Positions 53,977-63,203 of a stretch of 64,000 nucleotides of DNA are shown here, piece after piece (the stretch's first letter is position 1; every line of letters starts with the position of its first letter). The DNA is from Clostridia bacterium (GTDB lineage Bacteria > Bacillota > Clostridia > Christensenellales > Borkfalkiaceae): NCBI GenBank assembly GCA_017457215.1, contig JAFTHU010000005.1, positions 1 through 64,000 of the forward strand, in the 5' to 3' direction. The notes beneath the pieces are model-generated. The model was not told the DNA's origin. It made no database searches and was given only the letters and a program-made list of their open reading frames with translations. The position numbers and the translations under genes are program-made.

Positions 53977-54240
53977 AAATAAAATCAAAAGCGATGAAAA
54001 AGCGGGTTTTCCTTAAAAATCTGCCTGACAGAGAGTGCGTTCGTAGGCTGAAAGACGCATAGGCGGCAAGGTATTCCCTTTCACTTTGGAGCTGTTCTTT
54101 TGAGCCCGTAAAGGGGGTAGAGGGAAACGTTGACGCGGCGTTACGGCGTAAAATAAGGTGCGGGATTTCCGCATGAAAGCAGGTGGTACAGCGGACTCGT
54201 TCGCCCTGCGTGTCTATGGGCACGCAGGGCGTTTTTTTAT
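53977..54240 (+). promoter_or_regulatory. T-box riboswitch of pheST
   Basis: The ~260-nt leader before pheS contains a T-box-like sequence AGCAGGTGGTACAGCGG (54178-54194), with UGGU able to pair with the NCCA end of a tRNA whose discriminator is A. It ends in an 11-bp terminator (54202-54212 with 54221-54231) and T7. Uncharged tRNA would favour the antiterminator and allow pheST transcription. A phenylalanine specifier TTC is possible at 54080-54082 or 54074-54076; the stem I fold was not computed. The T-box has TACAGCGG instead of the usual TACCGCG. Confidence 0.85.
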
Positions 54241-54293
54241 CAATAAACAAAACCTGCTCTTAAAAATTCGGTAAAAATGATTGGAGGCAATCT

Positions 54294-55307
54294 ATGAAAG
54301 AAAAAATTGAAGCCTTGCGTGCGGAGATTACCGCCGCGATGGCGCAAACGGAAACAGGCAGAGCTCTTTACGAGTTGAAGGTAAAATTCCAAACCGAACT
54401 CAAAGGAATTATGAGTGGCATGAAAGATCTTGCAAAAGAAGACAGACCCACGTTCGGTAAGGTCGTTAACGAATTCAAGCAGGATATGGAAGAAAAATTT
54501 GAGGCGCGCGCAGTTGTTGTTCGTCAGATGGAAATGGAAAAGAAATACGCAGAAGAGCGTATCGATATTACCATGCCCGGCAAGGTTTACAAGGCGGGCG
54601 CATTACACCCCATTACGCTTGTAAAAAATGAACTCATTGATATTTTTGCGGGTATGGGCTTTAAAGTGTTTGAAGGACCTGAAATTGAAACGGATTATTA
54701 TAACTTTACGGCGTTGAATACGCCCAAAGACCACCCTGCACGCGATATGCAAGACACGTTCTATTTGGCGGAAAATCTGTTGCTTCGTACGCAAACTTCG
54801 GCGGGGCAAATCCGCGTTATGGAAAAAGACGCGCCGCCTATTAAAATTCTTTCCCCGGGCAGAGTATTCCGTTCGGATGACGACGCGACCCATTCGCCTA
54901 TGTTCCATCAAATGGAAGGGTTGGTTGTAGATAAGGGTATCACTCTTTGCGATTTGCAGGGTATGCTTGCGGAATTTGCGCGGAAGATGTTTACTTCTTC
55001 GACGAAAGTGCGTTTGCGCCCGTCCTATTTCCCGTTCACAGAACCGAGCGTAGAGGTCGATTTGAGTTGTTCGGAATGCGGCGGTAAGGGTTGTCGTCTT
55101 TGCAAGGGCACGGGTTGGATAGAAGTGCTTGGCGCAGGCATGGTCAACCGTCGTGTATTGGAAAATTGTAACGTTGACCCTGATGAATATACGGGCTTTG
55201 CTTTCGGTATGGGTATTGAGCGTATTGCAATGTTGAAATACGGCATTAATAATATCAAGACGTTATTTGAAAACGATACTCGCTTTTTGGAACAGTTCGA
55301 GGATTAA
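54294..55307 (+). CDS. pheS: Phenylalanine--tRNA ligase alpha subunit
   Basis: 337 residues. N-terminal coiled-coil arm (~1-90), then class II core with [29 protein letters not shown], the HQMEGLVVD motif, EPSVEVDL and the terminal [15 protein letters not shown] Cys-rich stretch [14 protein letters not shown] is seen near residue 255. With PheT it forms the alpha2-beta2 enzyme. GGAGGCAATCT precedes the ATG, 12 bp before pheT. Confidence 0.97.
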   Translation: MKEKIEALRAEITAAMAQTETGRALYELKVKFQTELKGIMSGMKDLAKEDRPTFGKVVNEFKQDMEEKFEARAVVVRQMEMEKKYAEERIDITMPGKVYKAGALHPITLVKNELIDIFAGMGFKVFEGPEIETDYYNFTALNTPKDHPARDMQDTFYLAENLLLRTQTSAGQIRVMEKDAPPIKILSPGRVFRSDDDATHSPMFHQMEGLVVDKGITLCDLQGMLAEFARKMFTSSTKVRLRPSYFPFTEPSVEVDLSCSECGGKGCRLCKGTGWIEVLGAGMVNRRVLENCNVDPDEYTGFAFGMGIERIAMLKYGINNIKTLFENDTRFLEQFED

Positions 55308-55319
55308 GGAGGGAATACA

Positions 55320-57758
55320 ATGAAAGCACCTTTCAGTTGGTTAAAAGATTACGTGGATATGGATATTACCGCGCAGGAACTTGCGGATAAGCTTTTTTCT
55401 TGCGGATTTGAGGTGGAAGAGCTTGTTTACCTCGGCGAAAAAATAAATCGCGTCGTTGTGGGTGAAGTGAAGGCGCTCACGCCGCATCCCGACAGCGACC
55501 ATATGCAAATTTGCGTAGTAGATTGCGGGGAGGAATACGGTAGAGAATTGCAAATTGTTACGGGGGCGCCCAACGTATACGTGGGCATGAAAACGCCCTG
55601 CGCTTTGGACAATTCTACGGTGGTGGAAAGCAATCCTGCCATGCTCGAAAAGAATCCCGACGGTATCAAAAAAATTAAAAAGGGTAAGCTTCGCGGCGTA
55701 GAATCTTTCGGTATGCTTTGTTCGGGCGAAGAACTCGGCATTAACGACGATTTTTATCCTGGCGCAGAAGTGAACGGATTGCTTGACCTTGCAAAAGATG
55801 CGCCCTTGGGTGAGGATATTAAAAAAATCGTAGGTTTGGACGATTGGATTTTTGATATTTCCGTTACGGCAAACCGTCCCGATTGTCAATGTATTTTGGG
55901 GATTGCGCGCGAAGTGGCGGCGGTATTGAATAAGCCTTTCAAAGCGCCTGATTTTTCTTATACGGCGCATAAAACGATGGCTGCGCCCGTGGACGTGGAA
56001 GTGCAAGCGCCCGACCTTTGCCCTCGCTACGTAGGGCATTACGTGGAAAACGTTACGGGCGGCGTTTCGCCCGCGTGGATGCGCAAGCGTTTGGCACTGT
56101 CGGGTATCCGTTCCATTTCGCCGATTGTCGATATTACGAACTTTGTTCTGCTCGAAATGGGACAACCCATGCACGCATTTGACGCCGAGGATATTGGGGA
56201 TAGAAAAATTATCGTTCGCCGTGCGACCCAAGGCGAAAAAATCGTAACCCTTGATGAAAAAGAATTTACTTTGACGACGGATAATTTGGTGATTTGCGAC
56301 GGCAAAAAGCCCGTTGCATTGGCTGGTATCATGGGCGGATTGAACAGTGAAATCAAAAACAGCACCAAAAACGTATTTTTCGAATCGGCAAAATTTGCGC
56401 GCGATAACGTGAGAAAAACCTCCCGTGCGCTTGGTCAATCTTCCGATTCTTCTTCCCGCTTTGAAAAGGGCGTAGACGCATACACCAACGGCTTGGGTAT
56501 GGACAGAGCTTTGCATTTAATAGAAGAACTCGGTTGCGGTGTAGTAACGGATATGCGGAAAGACGTTTGCTCTGTTTCGCTTGTTCCCCGAAAAATGACG
56601 GCGAGCGTTGCAAAAATCAACGCGCTTTTGGGTATAACCGTTCCCAACGAAGAAATCTGTTCTATTTTAGAAAGATTGAATTTTAAGCCGGAAATGGACG
56701 GCGACGCGTTGACGGTGGAGATTCCCGGATATCGCGACGACGTGGACGGATATCCCGATTTAGCGGAAGAAATTATCCGTATGTACGGGTATGAACATAT
56801 CGAACCCACTTTCCTTGATTGCGCAAAAGTAACGGGTGGCGGACTCACCGACGAACAGAAGAAAGAATTGCATTTGAAGAACGTTTTGCGTACGCAGGGA
56901 TTCTTTGAAGCGTATAATTATTCCTTCTATTCTCCCAAGGATTTTGATTTAATGAAATTGAGTGCAGATGCAACGGAGAGAAATGCCGTGCGTATACTCA
57001 ACCCTATCAGCGAAGAATTGTCTTTGATGCGTACCTTCCTTGCGCCTTCTATGCTCGGTAATGCTGTACGGAATATCCGCCGAGGTAACGACGAGGGCAG
57101 AGAATTTGAAGTGGCAAACGTATACGTACCGAAAAACACGCAAGCGGGAGAACAACCCGAAGAACGCAAACATCTTGTTTTGGGTGTTTGGGGCGGTAAA
57201 AACGATTTCTTTGATATGAAAGGCGCGATAGAACGCCTTGCCGACGTCTTCCACCTTTCTTTCACCTATGAAAGAGCAGAAAAGACTTATTTGCATCCCG
57301 GCGTTTCTGCAAACGTTATCTTGGACGGGGAGACGATTGGTTGTTTTGGTGAACTCGACCCGTCTATTGCCCTTTCGCTTGGGTTGGATAAGAAAGTATA
57401 TCTTGGTGAATTAGATTTGGCGGCGATTGCAGACAAGCTTGACGACGGTGTACGTTATAAAAATTTGCCGAAATTCCCTGCGGTAAAACGCGATCTTGCC
57501 TTGATAGCGGATGAAAAATTGACCTGTGCGGAAATTGAAGACGTTCTTTTGCACTCTTGTAAGTACGTAACGAATGTAAAACTTTTCGACGTGTATCGCG
57601 GGGGGCAAGTGCCCGTAGGCAAGAAGAGTATGGCGTTTACGTTGACGTTTACGCCCGACAACAACGTGGAAAAGGCGTTCACGCCCGAAACGTTGGACGG
57701 TTACGTGAAGAAGATCCTCGGCAATTTGAAATTTAAGCTGGGCATTGAATTAAGATAA
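55320..57758 (+). CDS. pheT: Phenylalanine--tRNA ligase beta subunit
   Basis: 812 residues, full length: N-terminal tRNA-binding OB-type domain (VVGEVKALTPHPDSDHMQICVVDCG), B3/B4 editing region, B5 DNA-binding-like domain, the catalytic-like core, and a C-terminal ferredoxin-fold anticodon-binding domain (LPKFPAVKRDLALIADEKL ... VGKKSMAFTLTF). Partner of PheS. GGAGGG lies before the ATG. Confidence 0.97.
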   Translation: MKAPFSWLKDYVDMDITAQELADKLFSCGFEVEELVYLGEKINRVVVGEVKALTPHPDSDHMQICVVDCGEEYGRELQIVTGAPNVYVGMKTPCALDNSTVVESNPAMLEKNPDGIKKIKKGKLRGVESFGMLCSGEELGINDDFYPGAEVNGLLDLAKDAPLGEDIKKIVGLDDWIFDISVTANRPDCQCILGIAREVAAVLNKPFKAPDFSYTAHKTMAAPVDVEVQAPDLCPRYVGHYVENVTGGVSPAWMRKRLALSGIRSISPIVDITNFVLLEMGQPMHAFDAEDIGDRKIIVRRATQGEKIVTLDEKEFTLTTDNLVICDGKKPVALAGIMGGLNSEIKNSTKNVFFESAKFARDNVRKTSRALGQSSDSSSRFEKGVDAYTNGLGMDRALHLIEELGCGVVTDMRKDVCSVSLVPRKMTASVAKINALLGITVPNEEICSILERLNFKPEMDGDALTVEIPGYRDDVDGYPDLAEEIIRMYGYEHIEPTFLDCAKVTGGGLTDEQKKELHLKNVLRTQGFFEAYNYSFYSPKDFDLMKLSADATERNAVRILNPISEELSLMRTFLAPSMLGNAVRNIRRGNDEGREFEVANVYVPKNTQAGEQPEERKHLVLGVWGGKNDFFDMKGAIERLADVFHLSFTYERAEKTYLHPGVSANVILDGETIGCFGELDPSIALSLGLDKKVYLGELDLAAIADKLDDGVRYKNLPKFPAVKRDLALIADEKLTCAEIEDVLLHSCKYVTNVKLFDVYRGGQVPVGKKSMAFTLTFTPDNNVEKAFTPETLDGYVKKILGNLKFKLGIELR

Positions 57759-57773
57759 TAAACGGGGTTTCCT

Positions 57774-58658
57774 GTGAAACGAGAAAGTAAAATTGCGCAA
57801 TTTGGATTTTTTAGCGTTGACAAACCGTCGGGGATTGTATCTTCGGCGGTTGTCAACAAGCTGAAATGGCTGACGGGCGTTCCTTGCGGACATATGGGTA
57901 CGCTCGACCCGTTGGCAAGCGGCGTTTTGCCCGTAGGCGTGGGAAATGCTGCGCGGTTGTTCGATTACTTTTTAGAAAAGGAAAAAGAATATATTGCAGA
58001 ATTTACGTTTGGCGTTGATTCGGATACGTTAGATTCCACTGGAACGTTGCGGGCGGAGGGATATGTTCCCGACGAGGGCGCGTTTTCGTCGGTTTTACCT
58101 ACTTTTATCGGGGATATTTTACAAATTCCGCCCAAATACAGCGCAAAAAACGTAAACGGAAAACGTGGTTACGAGCTTGCACGGGCGGGGGTGGAATTTG
58201 AACTTGCGCCTAAAAAAGTACGGATTCACGCAATAGAACTTTTGGGAAAAAGCGAGGAAAAAGCGGATACGTATCGTTTCAAAATTCGTTGTGGAGGCGG
58301 AACTTATATCCGTTCTTTGGCGCGGGATATAGCGGCGGCGCTGGACACGAAAGCGGTAATGAGCTCGCTTTTGAGGACGCAAAGTGGTTATTTTACGTTG
58401 GAAAAAAGCATACCGTTTGCGTTGTTAGAACAAGACCCGCCCATAGAAGAATTGGAAAAATATCTAATTCCTACCGAAAAAGTATTGCCGTTCGAAGTGT
58501 TGCCTTTGACGGAAAAACAAGAAGAAAAGCTTTACAACGGACAGCGTATTGCCGTGGAAGAGGCAGACGGCTTATATAAAATTTATAAAGACGGCGGATT
58601 TTACGGAATCGCCGAGGTTTCAAACGGCTTGGCGAAAGCGAAAACGAAATTATGTTAA
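57774..58658 (+). CDS. truB: tRNA pseudouridine-55 synthase
   Basis: 294 residues. FFSVDKPSGIVSSAVVNKLK, GHMGTLDPLASGVLPVGVG with the catalytic aspartate, IPPKYSAKNVNGKRGYELAR and a C-terminal extension. Makes pseudouridine in the T-loop of tRNAs. Starts 15 bp after pheT; it overlaps ribF by 7 bp, an order common in Gram-positive genomes. Confidence 0.95.
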   Translation: MKRESKIAQFGFFSVDKPSGIVSSAVVNKLKWLTGVPCGHMGTLDPLASGVLPVGVGNAARLFDYFLEKEKEYIAEFTFGVDSDTLDSTGTLRAEGYVPDEGAFSSVLPTFIGDILQIPPKYSAKNVNGKRGYELARAGVEFELAPKKVRIHAIELLGKSEEKADTYRFKIRCGGGTYIRSLARDIAAALDTKAVMSSLLRTQSGYFTLEKSIPFALLEQDPPIEELEKYLIPTEKVLPFEVLPLTEKQEEKLYNGQRIAVEEADGLYKIYKDGGFYGIAEVSNGLAKAKTKLC

Positions 58659-59521
58659 AGACGGTTTGGTTGACGGAAAAACAGAATACGGAGCAAAGTG
58701 CGGTTATGCTTTTGGGCGGTTTTGACGGGTTGCATTTGGGACACCGTCAACTTCTCGCGCGGGCAAAAACGAGCGGTTTGTCCGTCGGCGTTATGACCAT
58801 CGTCGGTGGGAAAGAAGATAAAAATTTGTTTACCTTTGCGGAGCGGGAAGACGTATTTCGCCGAGCAGGGGTCGATTTTGTTTTGGAACTTCCGTTTGCA
58901 GAAATCAAAGACGTCGAGCCGCAAAATTTTTTGGCGTTGTTAGAGGAGAATTTTTCTCCCAAATTATACGTTTGTGGGGAGGATTTCCGTTTTGGAGCAG
59001 GCGCGAAAGGGAATGCCGAAACGTTAAAAACCGCAGGGACGATATGCGTTGACGTGTTGCCCCTTGTGGAAATGGACGGAGAAAAAATTAGTGCCCGAAC
59101 GGTCAAACGATATCTTTCGCTTGGAGAAGTAGAAAAAGCTAATCTTTTATTAGGCGAACGTTTTTTTCTGTTGGGAGCGGTGCAATCGGGACGGCAGGTA
59201 GGCAGAACAATGCAATTTCCTACCGCAAATATTGCTTATCCAAACGAAAAATTTTCTATTCGACAAGGCGTTTACGAAACGCGTGTTGCAATAGACGGCG
59301 TTGTGTATAAGGGAATCACCAACTATGGGGCAAGACCCACTTTTGAAGATGAAGAAGTTTGGACGGAAACGTATTTGGACGGCTTTCAAGGAGATTTATA
59401 CGGTAAAACGCTGAAAGTGGAGTTTGTGCGTTATCTTCGCGATATACAAAAATTTGAAAACGAAAAGAGTTTACAAAAACAACTTCAAGAGGATATTTTT
59501 CGTGTGAGGGAAAATAGGTAA
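58652..59521 (+). CDS. ribF: Bifunctional riboflavin kinase / FAD synthetase
   Basis: 289 residues. N-terminal FAD synthetase with GGFDGLHLGHRQLLARA and the CGEDFRFGAGAKGN motif; C-terminal riboflavin kinase with GRTMQFPTANI and GVYETRVAIDG. Supplies FMN and FAD. The ATG overlaps truB, with a weak GCGAAAACG site, so translation is probably coupled. Confidence 0.94.
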   Translation: MLKTVWLTEKQNTEQSAVMLLGGFDGLHLGHRQLLARAKTSGLSVGVMTIVGGKEDKNLFTFAEREDVFRRAGVDFVLELPFAEIKDVEPQNFLALLEENFSPKLYVCGEDFRFGAGAKGNAETLKTAGTICVDVLPLVEMDGEKISARTVKRYLSLGEVEKANLLLGERFFLLGAVQSGRQVGRTMQFPTANIAYPNEKFSIRQGVYETRVAIDGVVYKGITNYGARPTFEDEEVWTETYLDGFQGDLYGKTLKVEFVRYLRDIQKFENEKSLQKQLQEDIFRVRENR

Positions 59522-59702
59522 ACGGGGATATTTCCAAAATTGATAAAAACTTCGCAATATCGGGGAAGACGTTTTACGGTAAAAAGAATTCGTGGGAATT
59601 TGCGGCGGACGGCTGTCATCCGACAGACTACGTTTTTTAACGATTGCGAAAAAATATATTGGAAAATGTATGAAATTAACGTAAAATTTCAAGGGGGAAA
59701 GC

Positions 59703-60548
59703 ATGATAAAATTTGGACCGAGTGGCAATAGTGAAAGTTTTTACGAGGCGGGGTATTCGCGCACGGAAGAGTCGGCGGCGTTTGTAAAAGAACGCGGCTT
59801 GGATTGTTTTGAGTATTCTTTCGGACGAGGCGTGCGGATGTCGGAAGACAAAGCGATTTCCATTGGGGAGGCGTTTTTGTCTGCGGGGATAGAAATTTCC
59901 GCGCATGCGCCCTATTTTATTAATTTTGCCAACCCTGACGACGAAATGGCTGCGAAATCTTACGGTTACGTTTTGGATACGGCGAAAATTTTAAAACTGA
60001 TGGGCGGTAAACGGGTAGTTTTTCATCCCGCTGCGCAAGGAAAAGCGAGTCGAGAAGAAGCGGTGTCGCTGACGGTGGAGCGGTTGAAAATTTTGCGGGA
60101 TTATATTTATTTGAACGATTTGCAGGATATGATATTTTGCCCCGAAACGATGGGGAAAATTGCGCAGATTGGCACGGTGGAAGAGGTTGTACGTTTTTGT
60201 CAAGTTGATCCCGTGTATACGCCTTGCGTCGATTTTGGGCATATTAACGCGCGGGAACGCGGTTCTCTGAATACGGTGGAAGATTATCAAACTCGTTTGC
60301 AATATATGATAGACGAGCTGGGTTACGAGCGTATGAAGCATTTTCACGTGCATTTTTCTAAAATTATGTACGGTGCAAAAGGGGAAATTAAGCATTTGAC
60401 CTTTGAAGACGAAATTTACGGGCCGAACTTTCAGCCCTTGGCAATCGCTTTGAAAAATCTTGGATTAGAGCCGTACGTTGTCAGTGAAAGCGCGGGGAAA
60501 CAGGTAGAAGAAGCCGAAATTATGAAAAAAATGTATTTAGGTGCATAA
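59703..60548 (+). CDS. AP endonuclease family 2 / endonuclease IV-like TIM-barrel protein
   Basis: 281 residues. KFGPSGNSESFYEAGYSRT at the start, then metal-ligand-type motifs ISAHAPYFINFA, VFHPAAQGKA, FCPETMGK, CVDFGHINAR and KHFHVHFS, matching the three-zinc Nfo/AP endonuclease 2 barrel. True Nfo cleaves AP sites; members this divergent may act on other substrates. GGGGGAAAGC precedes the ATG. Preceded by ~180 bp without a gene. Confidence 0.82.
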   Translation: MIKFGPSGNSESFYEAGYSRTEESAAFVKERGLDCFEYSFGRGVRMSEDKAISIGEAFLSAGIEISAHAPYFINFANPDDEMAAKSYGYVLDTAKILKLMGGKRVVFHPAAQGKASREEAVSLTVERLKILRDYIYLNDLQDMIFCPETMGKIAQIGTVEEVVRFCQVDPVYTPCVDFGHINARERGSLNTVEDYQTRLQYMIDELGYERMKHFHVHFSKIMYGAKGEIKHLTFEDEIYGPNFQPLAIALKNLGLEPYVVSESAGKQVEEAEIMKKMYLGA

Positions 60549-60575
60549 AAATACAAACGATTTATCGCCGTATAC

Positions 60576-60604
60576 TTGACGAACGGAGTTTTTTTTGCTA
60601 CAAT
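60576..60604 (+). promoter_or_regulatory. Promoter of the M24 peptidase gene
   Basis: TTGACG (60576-60581) and TACAAT (60599-60604), 17-bp spacer, 20 bp before the ATG. Confidence 0.8.
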
Positions 60605-60623
60605 ATATAATAAGAGGTAGAAT

Positions 60624-61679
60624 ATGGTTTGCACGAACGGCGAAAAAATTTTACGTTTATCTGATTGTGAGGCGGTGTATACCTCTTGTTTGTATCAACT
60701 TCGTTATATTACGGGGTTAGAACCGGAGAACGGTTGCGTGGTCGTGGACAAAGAGGGCGTTACCCTTTATACGGATATGCGATACATGGAAGCGGCAGAA
60801 AAGTTTTTGTCGGGGACGGGGATAAAACCTGTTTTGTACAAGCAGGATGATTTGTTGAAACGTCTTTCCGCTTATGCAAGCGTAGGGATATCCTTTGATC
60901 AAACTACCCATTCGGAATATCTCGCTTTAGAAAAGGCGGGCGTTGTGCTTAAAAATATCGATATCGCATACGAGCAGGCAATGCAAACGAAAGAGGCTTG
61001 GGAAATAGAAAATATTGCCAAAGCTTGCGAAATTGCCGAGGACGCTTTCAACGCGTTGTTGCCTGAAATCAAAGCGGGCATGACGGAATCGGAATTGGCG
61101 GCGCTACTCGAATATAAAATGCGTTCTTTAGGGGCGCAGGGGCTTGCATTTGATACGATTGTTGCGTTTGGCGCACATGCGGCTGTACCTCATCACGAAA
61201 CGGGTTTGACGAAACTGCAATTCGGCGATGAAATATTGATTGATTTTGGTTGCCGCGTCAACGGATATTGTTCGGATATCACCCGTACGTTTTTGTTTGG
61301 CGACGACGGGAACCACGAAGAATTTAAAAGGGCGTATGCGCACGTTTTGGCGGCGCATAACTTGGCGAAAGAAAAAATTGAGTCAGGTATGACAGGCAAG
61401 CAGGCAGACGCTATCGCGCGGGATTATTTAAAAGTAAACGGCTACGGAGAATTGTTTACCCATTCGCTGGGGCATGGACTTGGTTTAAATGTGCACGAGA
61501 AACCGACGCTCAGCCCAAGAGGAGAGCAGGTCCTTTGCGATAATATGGTGTTTTCGGACGAGCCGGGCGTATATAAAGCGGGCGAATACGGCATACGTAT
61601 TGAAGATACGGTAACTTTGCAGAACGGAAAAATAAAGAGCTTTATGGGGAAGACCCAAAAAGAGCTTTTGATATTATAA
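60624..61679 (+). CDS. Xaa-Pro aminopeptidase-like M24 metallopeptidase
   Basis: 351 residues. N-terminal creatinase-like domain (~1-125), then the pita-bread catalytic domain with metal ligands in LIDFGCRVNGYCSDITRTF, HSLGHGLGLNVHE, SDEPGVY and GIRIEDTV. It removes an N-terminal residue preceding proline. Immediately upstream of efp, a very common order in Bacillota, where EF-P relieves stalls at polyproline. Own promoter; GAGGTAGAAT precedes the ATG. Confidence 0.93.
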   Translation: MVCTNGEKILRLSDCEAVYTSCLYQLRYITGLEPENGCVVVDKEGVTLYTDMRYMEAAEKFLSGTGIKPVLYKQDDLLKRLSAYASVGISFDQTTHSEYLALEKAGVVLKNIDIAYEQAMQTKEAWEIENIAKACEIAEDAFNALLPEIKAGMTESELAALLEYKMRSLGAQGLAFDTIVAFGAHAAVPHHETGLTKLQFGDEILIDFGCRVNGYCSDITRTFLFGDDGNHEEFKRAYAHVLAAHNLAKEKIESGMTGKQADAIARDYLKVNGYGELFTHSLGHGLGLNVHEKPTLSPRGEQVLCDNMVFSDEPGVYKAGEYGIRIEDTVTLQNGKIKSFMGKTQKELLIL

Positions 61680-61712
61680 AAAATTATATAAGCATATAAG
61701 GAGAAAAATTGT

Positions 61713-62276
61713 ATGGCACAGATTTTGGCAGGCGACATTCGTAAAGGCGTAACTTTCGAGTATAAGAGCGGCGTTTATACCGTTACCGAATTCCAGCATG
61801 TAAAACCCGGTAAGGGCGCTGCATTCGTTAGATGTACGTTGAAAAACGTTGTAACGGGTCAGGTGTTGTCGAACGAAACGTTCAACCCCACCACGAAACT
61901 TGAAACGGCGCAAGTAGAAACGAAGAAGATGACGTATTCTTACTTCGACGGTGAATTCTACGTATTCGTTGACGAAGAGTGGAATCAGGAAAACCTTACT
62001 TTCGATCAAGTAGAAGACGCATTGAAGTATATCAAAGAAAACGATATGGTTACGGTGAAATTCCTTTACGGCAAGGCATTCTCCGTTGAACCCGAAAACT
62101 TCGTAGAACTTAAGGTTATTGAAGCAGAACCGGGCGTAAAGGGTAACACGGCTACCAACGTAATGAAGAATGCAAAGGTAGAAACCGGCGCTACGATTCA
62201 AGTTCCTATGTTCGTAGAAGAGGGTGAAACGATCCGTATCGATACCAGAACGGGCGAATATATGAGCCGCGTTTAA
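61713..62276 (+). CDS. efp: Translation elongation factor P
   Basis: 187 residues, three OB-like domains: [20 protein letters not shown], the [14 protein letters not shown] loop with the modifiable lysine, [17 protein letters not shown], and the C-terminal [25 protein letters not shown]. Stimulates peptide bonds at proline runs. The loop KPGKG lysine type matches bacteria using lysine or alternative modifications; no modification gene is in the window. AAGGAG precedes the ATG. Confidence 0.97.
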   Translation: MAQILAGDIRKGVTFEYKSGVYTVTEFQHVKPGKGAAFVRCTLKNVVTGQVLSNETFNPTTKLETAQVETKKMTYSYFDGEFYVFVDEEWNQENLTFDQVEDALKYIKENDMVTVKFLYGKAFSVEPENFVELKVIEAEPGVKGNTATNVMKNAKVETGATIQVPMFVEEGETIRIDTRTGEYMSRV

Positions 62277-62310
62277 TCTGCGTCAAGGACAAATTTAGGA
62301 AATATACGGG

Positions 62311-62337
62311 CAGCAGGATTTTTTCCTGCTGTTTGTT
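62311..62337 (+). terminator. Terminator of efp
   Basis: CAGCAGGA (62311-62318) and TCCTGCTG (62324-62331), T5 loop, then a T-rich run. Confidence 0.65.
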
Positions 62338-62352
62338 TTACGAGGTGAAAAA

Positions 62353-62790
62353 ATGAAAGCGGTTGTGCAAAGAGTAAAAAATACGTCGCTGTCGGTAGAC
62401 GGTGAATTGATTTCGGAAATCCCTTACGGCTTGACGGTGTTTTTGGGCGTAAAAACGGGGGATACCGAAAAAGAGGGCGCGTATATCGCTAAAAAAATTG
62501 CGGGTTTGCGTATATTTGAGGATGAAAACGGAAAAATGAATTTGTCTGTTCAAGACGTGGGCGGGGAAGTGCTGTTGGTTTCTCAATTTACTTTATACGG
62601 CGACGCTTCGCACGGAAACAGACCAAGCTTTACGGCGGCAGCCCGCCCTGAAATTGCCCAACCGTTATATGAATACGTTGCAAAAGAATTGTCCTCATAC
62701 GGCGTTACCGTCAAAAAAGGTGTATTCGGGGCGGATATGAAGATAACGCAATTTAACGACGGACCCGTTACTATTTTACTCGAAAACTGA
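62353..62790 (+). CDS. dtd: D-aminoacyl-tRNA deacylase
   Basis: 145 residues. VQRVKNTSLSVDG at the N-terminus, SQFTLYGD with the conserved SQ(F/M)T, NRPSFTAAARPE and the terminal GPVTILLEN (the Gly-cisPro signature) identify DTD. It hydrolyses D-aminoacyl- and mischarged glycyl-tRNA. GAGGTGAAAAA precedes the ATG. Terminated by its own hairpin. Confidence 0.95.
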   Translation: MKAVVQRVKNTSLSVDGELISEIPYGLTVFLGVKTGDTEKEGAYIAKKIAGLRIFEDENGKMNLSVQDVGGEVLLVSQFTLYGDASHGNRPSFTAAARPEIAQPLYEYVAKELSSYGVTVKKGVFGADMKITQFNDGPVTILLEN

Positions 62791-62813
62791 TTCTTGGATA
62801 TTTTTAAATGCTG

Positions 62814-62849
62814 CGCAGAAGAAAGAAATTTATTCTTCTGCGTTTTTTT
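62814..62849 (+). terminator. Terminator of dtd
   Basis: CGCAGAAGAA (62814-62823) and TTCTTCTGCG (62833-62842), followed by T7. Confidence 0.85.
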
Positions 62850-62970
62850 GGCTTTCCGTGAGGATAGAAGTTATTTCTTTTTTGTGTGGAAAAACGAAAA
62901 ATGTTTTTATTTACAAGCGATAAAACCCTGAAAACAAAAGGGATAGAGCAAATTCTATTGTGAGTAGAAT

Positions 62971-63001
62971 GCCTCTCTACTGTGGGTAGAGAGGCGTTTT
63001 T
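62971..63001 (+). terminator. Second hairpin terminator with no gene before it
   Basis: GCCTCTCTAC (62971-62980) and GTAGAGAGGC (62986-62995), loop TGTGG, followed by GTTTTTT. The sequence GGTAGAG is repeated several times up to 63031. It could end an unrecognised small RNA or back up the dtd terminator. Confidence 0.65.
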
Positions 63002-63052
63002 TGTTGGTAGAGTGTGTTTTTTATGGGTAGAGGGAAAACATGGAAAAAAGGG

Positions 63053-63081
63053 TTGAAGTTTGGAAAAAAATGAGATAGAAT
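63053..63081 (+). promoter_or_regulatory. Promoter of the glycosyltransferase gene
   Basis: TTGAAG (63053-63058) and TAGAAT (63076-63081), 17-bp spacer. The leader is then ~115 nt and has a possible small hairpin (AACGC...GCGTT); no known riboswitch class was recognised. Confidence 0.5.
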
Positions 63082-63203
63082 AAAAATGTAAATCGGCAAA
63101 GGAACGTTTAGAAGCGCGAACGCTGTAATTGCTTAGTGCGTTACGGGGGTGCGGCATTATTAAAACGGTTGGTCGAAAATATCGGTAATTACGGAGAAAA
63201 AAG

